Part shown: piece after piece, positions 1 to 3,881 of the stretch
How the letters are laid out: the number at the start of each line of letters is the position of its first letter
Position numbering within the stretch: the first letter of the stretch is position 1
Program-made: the position numbers and the translations under genes
Notes under the pieces: generated by a model
What the model was told of the DNA's origin: nothing
Databases searched by the model: none
The model's input: only the letters and a program-made list of their open reading frames with translations
NCBI GenBank assembly: GCA_022710245.1
Contig: JAKLHH010000483.1
Span: 1 to 6,198, forward strand
DNA length: 6,198 bases
Reading direction: 5' to 3'
From: Myxococcota bacterium
GTDB lineage: Bacteria > Myxococcota > Polyangia > GCA-2747355 > JAKLHH01

Positions 1-1
1 G

Positions 2-295
2 GGGCTGAAGAGCCCGCTCTACACCAAGCTCGCCGAGGTGACCCCGGGCAAGGAGCTCGAGTCGCTGGTGCAGCTCAGCTACCGCGCGTTGCCGCAGAAG
101 GTCACGCTCTCGGAGACGGTGCGCGAGAACGGCTTCCACGCCAACGTGAACAGCCTGCAGATGCCGCGGCTGGCTGCCGCCTGGGCCGGCACGCCGTGCC
201 CGGGCGGCGTCTGCCTCGACCTCGACAAGTTCCGCGCTCTGACCACGACGCCGGACGCGCAGACCATCCGCACGGCGCTCGGTCTCGCGCGCTGA
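2..295 (+). CDS. C-terminal end of an unrecognised protein (5' truncated by window edge)
   Basis: The frame is open from base 2 with no stop until TGA at 293-295, so about 97 C-terminal codons are visible and the true start lies outside the window. A GTG at 38 is in frame but is probably internal, because coding-like sequence continues upstream of it and no ribosome binding site precedes it. The visible part is mixed hydrophilic and helical. It holds one close cysteine pair, CPGGVC (bases 197-214), followed by a DLDKF segment, and ends in LGLAR. I do not recognise the family. No membrane segment or low-complexity repeat is visible. The gene converges on the next one with only 9 bp between the two stops, so there is no room for a dedicated terminator. 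The frame is confident; the function is unknown. Confidence 0.7.
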   Translation, partial: GLKSPLYTKLAEVTPGKELESLVQLSYRALPQKVTLSETVRENGFHANVNSLQMPRLAAAWAGTPCPGGVCLDLDKFRALTTTPDAQTIRTALGLAR

Positions 296-304
296 CCTGA
301 CGGC

Positions 305-1420
305 TCAGTCGCCGCTCCTCGCCCCCGCTCCCTGCTTTCCCGCTCCCTGCTTTCCCGCGGCCTGCTTTCCCGCGGCCTGCTTTCCCGCGGCCTGCTTTCC
401 CGCGGCCTGCTTTCCCGCGGCCTGCTTTCCCGCTCGCTGCTTCCCCGCCGCGTCCTTCGCTGCGTCCCGCGACGCGGGGCCCGCTCCCGCGGAGGCCGGC
501 TGCTTCGCCGCTGCGCACACCGGGAAGGCGCGGGCGAAGCGCGGCTCACCGTCGCTGATGAAGGCAAAACGGATCACCTTCTCGGGCCGCTGCTGGAACT
601 TCGCGTAGAGGTCGGCGCCGCCCTCGAAGACCTCGCGCTGGGGCGCCGCCCGCGCCAGCGCCTGCAGCAGCCCGTCGATGGTGAACCCGCCCGGGTACAT
701 CAGGCTGCGGCTGAGGAGGAGAGCGCGCGCGCTGCTGGCGCAGAACCGCGGGCCCAGGTAGCGCGCGTTGAGGCAGCTCAGCGCGAAGTAGCCGAGCGGG
801 GCCTTGCGCGTGAGCGGCGGGTAGTCGGGCTCCACGTCGAGCAGGTGGTTGTGGCCGGCGAAGCCCACCACGTGGCCGCGGCCTCCGATCGCCAGGCGGG
901 TGCCATCGCGCAGGGGCAGCTCCTCTCCGCGCTCGCCGGAGACCTGCGCGAGGAAGCCCTCGTTCGCCCGGGCGATCAGCTGTCCCTTCCAGGCGATGCC
1001 GACGAGGTAGAGGTCGAAGGCGCCACGGACGCCGAGCGTGCGCCAGCGCGCCGAGGGGCTCGCCACGCGGCGGCGGTAGACCACGCGCTCGAGGATCACC
1101 TTGCCGTCACCGGCGTCGACGTGCACGCGGCGCCAGCCGCGAGCGTGGTCGAAGTACGCGCGCAGCCCTGCGGCGCCGCCCCAGTAGAGGTTCCGCGCCG
1201 GGGCGTCGCCGTTCCCGTGCGGCCCGAGCCCGCACCAGATCACCGCGTTGTCGCAGAGCGCCACGTGGACAGTGGCCACGATCGGCGCCCCCCGGGCCAG
1301 GTCGCGGGCGATGCGGCGGTAGAGGGGCGCGAGGCCGTCCTCGGGCGGGGCGGCGCGGGCGATGGCAGGGGCGGGGAGGACAGCGGCGAGCGCGAGGGAG
1401 AGCGGGAGCAGACGCCTCAT
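305..1420 (-). CDS. Secreted protein of unnamed family, clan CD cysteine-peptidase-like His/Cys pair, with AGKQ repeat tail
   Basis: This 371-residue protein begins with a clear Sec signal peptide (MRRLLPLS, a hydrophobic stretch, then an A-rich cleavage region near residues 20-24). The globular part, about 28-305, has ALCDN at 54-58, GNGD at 69-72, NLYWGG at 77-82 and ILERVVYRR at 109-117. From memory this resembles an uncharacterised bacterial family with LCDN...NLYWG...ILER blocks; I know of no assigned function. A hydrophobic strand ending in GH (VVGFAGH, H190) is followed by a second ending in SC (YFALSC, C216). That is the order and spacing of the His/Cys dyad in clan CD peptidases (caspase, legumain and separase types). 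The peptidase role is inference. Residues 325-364 are eight AGKQ-type pentapeptides. The ATG at 1420 is chosen for its signal peptide. It lies 58 bp downstream of the PilZ gene on the same strand, so co-transcription is likely. Confidence 0.85.
   Translation of the reverse strand: MRRLLPLSLALAAVLPAPAIARAAPPEDGLAPLYRRIARDLARGAPIVATVHVALCDNAVIWCGLGPHGNGDAPARNLYWGGAAGLRAYFDHARGWRRVHVDAGDGKVILERVVYRRRVASPSARWRTLGVRGAFDLYLVGIAWKGQLIARANEGFLAQVSGERGEELPLRDGTRLAIGGRGHVVGFAGHNHLLDVEPDYPPLTRKAPLGYFALSCLNARYLGPRFCASSARALLLSRSLMYPGGFTIDGLLQALARAAPQREVFEGGADLYAKFQQRPEKVIRFAFISDGEPRFARAFPVCAAAKQPASAGAGPASRDAAKDAAGKQRAGKQAAGKQAAGKQAAGKQAAGKQAAGKQGAGKQGAGARSGD
329..448 (-). repeat. 15-bp minisatellite encoding eight AGKQ(A/G/R) pentapeptides
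   Basis: On the + strand the core CTGCTTTCCCG recurs exactly every 15 bp at 332, 347, 362, 377, 392, 407 and 422. A one-base variant lies at 437. In the gene on the - strand the array codes, in order, for AGKQR, five AGKQA and two AGKQG (residues 325-364), just before the final AGARSGD. Because the unit is 15 bp, gain or loss of copies changes tail length without shifting the frame. Near-identical units imply recent expansion. Confidence 0.95.
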
Positions 1421-1421
1421 A

Positions 1422-1451
1422 CCCCTGGTACGTCCGGGGCAGGGGGGACGT
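1422..1451 (-). promoter_or_regulatory. Two interlocking inverted repeats immediately before the 1420 start codon
   Basis: Read as RNA of the - strand, ACGUCC (1451-1446) can pair with GGACGU (1435-1430), and CCCCUG (1445-1440) can pair with CAGGGG (1427-1422). The second arm ends one base before the AUG. The arms alternate A-B-A'-B', so the two 6-bp stems are either mutually exclusive or form a tight H-type pseudoknot. The first stem extends to nine-base arms (1427-1435 and 1446-1454) with one mismatch. The B stem would bury the only Shine-Dalgarno-like run, AGGGG, which is itself unusually close to the start codon. It could act as a translational control element or a DNA operator. In such GC-rich sequence chance is a real alternative. 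Confidence 0.3.
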
Positions 1452-1478
1452 TCCGCGCGGACACAGAGGTGAGCGAGC

Positions 1479-1844
1479 TCAGGTCGGCCTGCTCGCGAGC
1501 GCGGAGCGCCAGACGTAGTCGCGGAGCTGCAGCATGTGGCGCGGGAGGAGCCGGTCGAAGGCGACGCCGATCTCGCCGCCCTCGCGCCGCACGATGCGGC
1601 CGGTGAGCTCGCAGCGATCCACCTGGCCGCTGCGCCCGCGGAGGGGCAGGGTGACGCGTACGGGGGCGTCGACCGGGGTGGGGCCGGCGAGCTCGAGGCG
1701 GAGCCCGCCCTCGCTCACCTCGCGCGCGGTCCCCGTGAGGAGCCGGCCCGCGTCCTCGTAGTCGACGAGGAGCTGCACCGGCGCGCGCTGATGCCGGCGC
1801 CTCTCGCCGGACGTGGCGGGGGCATTGATCGAGGTCTGTGACAT
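1479..1844 (-). CDS. Single-domain PilZ protein (putative cyclic-di-GMP receptor)
   Basis: This 121-residue cytoplasmic protein consists almost entirely of one PilZ domain. The first conserved block is R15-RRHQR-R20, giving the RxxxR motif (R16 and R20) that grips the cyclic-di-GMP phosphates in known PilZ proteins. After about 22 residues comes EVSEGG (42-47), matching the second motif (D/N)xSxxG except that glutamate stands at the first position. Beta-strand-like segments follow (LRLEL, VRVTLPL, CELTGRIVRR, EIGVAF), ending in a short helix (MLQLRDYVWR). The frame stays open well upstream, but the ATG at 1844 is chosen because AGGAG sits eight bases before it and because PilZ homology starts soon after. 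It is the first gene of the likely leftward pair with 305-1420 and is divergent from the lipoprotein gene at 1965. Ligand binding is inferred, and the altered motif makes it less certain. Confidence 0.85.
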   Translation of the reverse strand: MSQTSINAPATSGERRRHQRAPVQLLVDYEDAGRLLTGTAREVSEGGLRLELAGPTPVDAPVRVTLPLRGRSGQVDRCELTGRIVRREGGEIGVAFDRLLPRHMLQLRDYVWRSALASRPT

Positions 1845-1857
1845 GTCTCTCTCTCCT
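1845..1857 (-). promoter_or_regulatory. Shine-Dalgarno sequence that fixes the PilZ start
   Basis: On the - strand AGGAG (1857-1853) is followed by eight bases and then the ATG at 1844-1842. This is a near-ideal ribosome binding site. It supports a 121-residue product over longer in-frame readings and contrasts with the absence of any such site before the two lipoprotein genes. Confidence 0.75.
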
Positions 1858-1913
1858 GGTTCCTCCTCACCAGTACCAGCGCCCGCAGGCGTGCGCGAGT
1901 TTTTGACCCCCGG

Positions 1914-1928
1914 GCCGAGCCGCTCGGC
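1914..1928. promoter_or_regulatory. GC-rich dyad in the divergent intergenic region, possible operator
   Basis: GCCGAG (1914-1919) and CTCGGC (1923-1928) form a perfect inverted repeat around a 3-bp centre. It lies directly upstream of the TTGACC that begins at 1930. A second TTGACC lies on the other side at 1903-1908. Its position between divergent genes and against a -35-like element fits a regulator site. Chance is possible at this GC content, and no T-tract follows it on either strand that would suggest a terminator. Confidence 0.3.
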
Positions 1929-1929
1929 G

Positions 1930-1958
1930 TTGACCCTGTCGTCCGGCCGATCGATCAT
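1930..1958 (+). promoter_or_regulatory. Candidate sigma-70-type promoter for the lipoprotein gene at 1965
   Basis: TTGACC (1930-1935, five of six matches to the -35 consensus) is followed by a 17-bp spacer and GATCAT (1953-1958, four of six matches to the -10 consensus). Transcription would start about seven bases after the -10, that is at or next to the ATG at 1965. The mRNA would then have little or no leader, in keeping with the lack of a ribosome binding site there. Confidence 0.45.
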
Positions 1959-1964
1959 TCGCCC

Positions 1965-2450
1965 ATGAGACAGAGCCTTCTGCTCGTGGTCCTCGGGCTC
2001 TCTGCCTGCAGCGACGATCCCCAGCGCCCCGAGGCCGGCACGGACCGGGGCTGGCACCTGATCGACCTCCTCGGCGTCGACCAGAAGGGGGCGCAGGACG
2101 CCTCCAGCGAGCCCTCCGGGCCGTGCAGCTCGACGGACATCACGCGCGCGTGTGGTGGCGGCGACCACGGCCAGTGGTGCGACTTCGGCACGTGCAAGCC
2201 CTGCCCCGCGGGCAAGCTCAACTGCAACCTCACCGACTCCTGCGAGTGCAGCACCGCCTGCGAGGGGAACAAGTGCCGCGGGGCCGCGGCCTGCGACTAC
2301 TCCGATCCGCCCCCCGTCTGCGGCGGCGATCAGACGAGGTGGTGCTACCTCAACCAGTGCGAGAGCTGCACCAGCGGCTACTGGAACTGCGACGGCACCG
2401 CCGGCTGCGAGTGCGCCAAGGGCTGCGACGGGACCAAGTGCCTGCCCTGA
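1965..2450 (+). CDS. Lipoprotein with two tandem 10-cysteine modules
   Basis: This 161-residue protein starts with a short lipoprotein signal (MRQSLLLVVLGLSAC). The lipobox is LSAC, so C15 would be the acylated first residue of the mature form. Serine follows at +2, which gives no obvious inner-membrane retention signal. After a roughly 38-residue linker come two copies of one module, residues 54-104 and 110-159. Each has ten cysteines at almost identical spacing: C54/110, 63/119, 72/127, 77/132, 80/135, 87/142, 93/148, 95/150, 99/154 and 104/159. Shared residues include W before the third Cys, G and N before the sixth, T before CEC, and GxKC at the end. Even cysteine counts suggest five disulfides per module, and only one spacer differs (by one residue). 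I recognise this style from lipoproteins of Myxococcota-like genomes but can name no function. The next lipoprotein gene follows after 38 bp. The ATG at 1965 has no Shine-Dalgarno sequence. Confidence 0.85.
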   Translation: MRQSLLLVVLGLSACSDDPQRPEAGTDRGWHLIDLLGVDQKGAQDASSEPSGPCSSTDITRACGGGDHGQWCDFGTCKPCPAGKLNCNLTDSCECSTACEGNKCRGAAACDYSDPPPVCGGDQTRWCYLNQCESCTSGYWNCDGTAGCECAKGCDGTKCLP

Positions 2451-2472
2451 GCGCGCACGGCCCGGCGTTGCC

Positions 2473-2481
2473 TGGTACAAT
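2473..2481 (+). promoter_or_regulatory. Extended -10 element just before the second lipoprotein gene
   Basis: TGGTACAAT contains TACAAT (five of six matches to TATAAT) preceded by the TGn of an extended -10. It ends seven bases before the ATG at 2489, so transcription from it would begin at or beside the start codon. No good -35 is visible 16-18 bp upstream, which extended -10 promoters can tolerate. There is no ribosome binding site in the 38-bp gap. This suggests the gene has its own leaderless promoter as well as possible read-through from the gene before it. Confidence 0.45.
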
Positions 2482-2488
2482 CGCCTCG

Positions 2489-3763
2489 ATGCCTCGCCCC
2501 GTCGCCATGGTGCTCATCGCCGGGTTGCTCGCTGGATGCGGCGGCCCCTCCGACGCGCCCAGGCCGCGCGCGATCGAGCCCCGCCAGGGGAGCAACGCGA
2601 GCCGGGTGCGAGTGCGGATCCTCGGCGATCGGTTCACGGGGCCGGTGTTCGGGTTCGGCGCGCGGCTGGGCGCGAGCTCCCTGGAGGAGGTGGCCTGCCG
2701 CGGCACTGGCCTCCTCGAGGCGGTGGTGCCCGCGGGGCTGACGCCGGGGACCTACGAGCTCACGGTGGTGGACGGGCTCGGGCGCTCGGGCAGCCTCGCC
2801 GGCGCCTACACCGTGGTCCTCGGGGACGCGGGCCTGCCGCCCTGGGACGGCACGCTGGACGCGCCCCGTGACACGGGCCCCCTCGATCGCCCGCTAGACC
2901 TCGGCAAGGACCAGCCCGGCGAGAAGGCGTTGCCCGACAAGGCCGCGGACAAGGCGCTCGTCGACAAGAAGATCGTGGACAAAGCGCTCGTGGACAAGGC
3001 GCTCGTGGACAAAGCGCTCGTCGACAAGAAGATCGTGGACAAAGCGCTCGTGGACAAGGCGCTCGTCGACAAGGCGCTCGTCGACAAGGCGCTCGTCGAC
3101 AAGGCGCCCGATCAGCCGCCGCCCGACAAGAGCGTCCCCGACAAGCCGTTCGACAAGAGCGTCCCCGACAAGCCACCGGCGCTCGACAAGAGCGTCCCCG
3201 ACAAGCCACCGGTGGTCGACAAGCCGTCGGTCGTGGACGCGCCGCCCTGTCCGGCGAGCTGCGTCGGCGGCTGCGCGGGCGGGATCTGCAAGCTGGACTG
3301 CAGCAGCGGGGCGAGCTGCGTCTGCCCGCCGGGGCTCGCCTGCCAGGTGAGCTGCTCCGGGGCGGGCGTCTGCCCCGCGGCGATCGACTGCGGCGCGGCG
3401 AAGTCCTGCACCATCGACTGCGCGAACGGCGCCTGCGCTGGCGAGATCAAGTGCGGCGCGGTGCCCTGTCAGGTGACCTGCTCCGGCGCCTCCTGCCTGA
3501 ACAAGGTGAGCTGCAGCGGCAGCTGCAAGATCGGCTGCAGCGGGGGCTCCTGCAAGGGCACGCTGACCTGCAGCGGCGGGCCCTGCACCATCGACTGCTC
3601 GGGGCTCGGCTCCTGCGCCGGCATGGTGAGCTGCGCGTCGGCCTGCGCCTGCACGCTCAGCTGCAGCGGCGGGGGCTGCTTCACGGGCTACCTCTGCCCG
3701 ACCGGCTGCTATCTGGTCGACGGCTGCACGACCAGCCCGGCCGCGACCTGCAGCAAGTGCTAG
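2489..3763 (+). CDS. Lipoprotein: IPT/TIG-like domain, DK-rich pentapeptide linker, 36-cysteine repeat tail
   Basis: This is a 424-residue protein. The signal peptide ends in the lipobox LAGC, so C17 is the lipid-anchored residue. Residues about 28-110 look like an IPT/TIG immunoglobulin-like domain, with IEP near the start, ILGDRF, VPAGLTPGTYELTV and a closing AYTVV. Residues 148-250 are a charged, proline-containing linker: ten DKALV/DKKIV pentads (154-203), then three DKSVPDKP units (213-240). Residues 254-424 hold 36 cysteines in 171 positions. Six repeats of about 20 residues begin near C289, C311, C331, C350, C370 and C392, typically CSGxxC, then C five or six residues on, then C-x3-C. 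The layout suggests an anchored rod presenting a disulfide-rich solenoid outside the cell; this is inference. The ATG at 2489 is preferred over M7 (2507) because it keeps the positively charged N-terminus. The gene ends within the 68-bp duplication and converges on the MORN/HEAT gene. Confidence 0.87.
   Translation: MPRPVAMVLIAGLLAGCGGPSDAPRPRAIEPRQGSNASRVRVRILGDRFTGPVFGFGARLGASSLEEVACRGTGLLEAVVPAGLTPGTYELTVVDGLGRSGSLAGAYTVVLGDAGLPPWDGTLDAPRDTGPLDRPLDLGKDQPGEKALPDKAADKALVDKKIVDKALVDKALVDKALVDKKIVDKALVDKALVDKALVDKALVDKAPDQPPPDKSVPDKPFDKSVPDKPPALDKSVPDKPPVVDKPSVVDAPPCPASCVGGCAGGICKLDCSSGASCVCPPGLACQVSCSGAGVCPAAIDCGAAKSCTIDCANGACAGEIKCGAVPCQVTCSGASCLNKVSCSGSCKIGCSGGSCKGTLTCSGGPCTIDCSGLGSCAGMVSCASACACTLSCSGGGCFTGYLCPTGCYLVDGCTTSPAATCSKC
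2948..3097 (+). repeat. 15-bp minisatellite encoding ten DKALV/DKKIV pentapeptides
   Basis: Ten uninterrupted pentads (residues 154-203 of the lipoprotein) occur in the order DKALV, DKKIV, three DKALV, DKKIV, four DKALV. A second-order unit of 60 bp is visible: 53 bases at 2954-3006 recur exactly at 3014-3066. So an already repeated block was duplicated, after which single units were added. Frame is preserved whatever the copy number. Confidence 0.95.
3125..3208 (+). repeat. Three DKSVPDKP units continuing the linker
   Basis: The octapeptide DKSVPDKP occurs at residues 213-220, 222-229 and 233-240 (DNA copies from 3125, 3152 and 3185), separated by F, or by PAL. It keeps the regular DK pairs of the preceding array but adds proline. 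The linker therefore changes from an alanine/leucine-rich to a proline-rich, probably extended, segment before the cysteine domain. Confidence 0.9.
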
Positions 3764-3881
3764 GCAGCTGGCGAGCGGTCAGTCAGCCGGCGCTCAGTCG
3801 AGCAGCGCCCACGACCTGCAGCAAGTGCTAGGCAGCTAGCGAGCGGTCAGTCAGCCGGCGCTCAGTCGAGCAGCGCCCCCA
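3744..3881. repeat. 68-bp tandem duplication spanning the convergent 3' ends of two genes
   Basis: Bases 3744-3811 are repeated at 3812-3881 with one substitution (CAGCTGGC against CAGCTAGC) and two extra C near the end of copy 2. The unit holds the last codons and stop of the lipoprotein gene (TCSKC-stop) plus, on the - strand, the last codons and stop of the MORN/HEAT gene (ALLD-stop). The lipoprotein uses the stop in copy 1 (3761-3763). The MORN/HEAT gene uses the one in copy 2 (3862-3864). The inner copies of each gene end are left as non-coding remnants, and this accounts for nearly all of the 98-bp intergenic space. The core CGACCTGC occurs a third time at 3882-3889. Confidence 0.95.

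Noticed and set aside
102..567. Repeat-containing open frames on the - strand (arginine/serine/glutamate-rich or glycine/lysine-rich)
   Set aside because: They read the AGKQ minisatellite in other frames. The 305-1420 gene, with signal peptide and domain blocks, is the coding frame.
845..1606. A 253-codon open frame on the + strand
   Set aside because: It lies antisense to the secreted-protein and PilZ genes, both of which have recognisable signal peptide or domain sequence. Its product is an E/R/A/V-rich product typical of GC-rich shadow frames.
1845..2480. A longer PilZ reading starting at 2480, adding about 212 N-terminal residues
   Set aside because: The extension is antisense to the first lipoprotein gene and A/V/G-rich. 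The AGGAG before 1844 and the position of the PilZ domain support the short form.
2152..2871. A 239-codon open frame on the + strand crossing both lipoprotein genes
   Set aside because: It overlaps two genes with lipoboxes and ordered cysteine repeats; its own product is alanine/arginine-rich without features.
3789..3877. GGCGCT/AGCGCC stems (3789-3809 and 3857-3877) as terminators between convergent genes
   Set aside because: Each stem is only 6 bp with a 9-base loop and no T-tract on either strand. The second overlaps the MORN/HEAT stop, and the two exist only because of the duplication.
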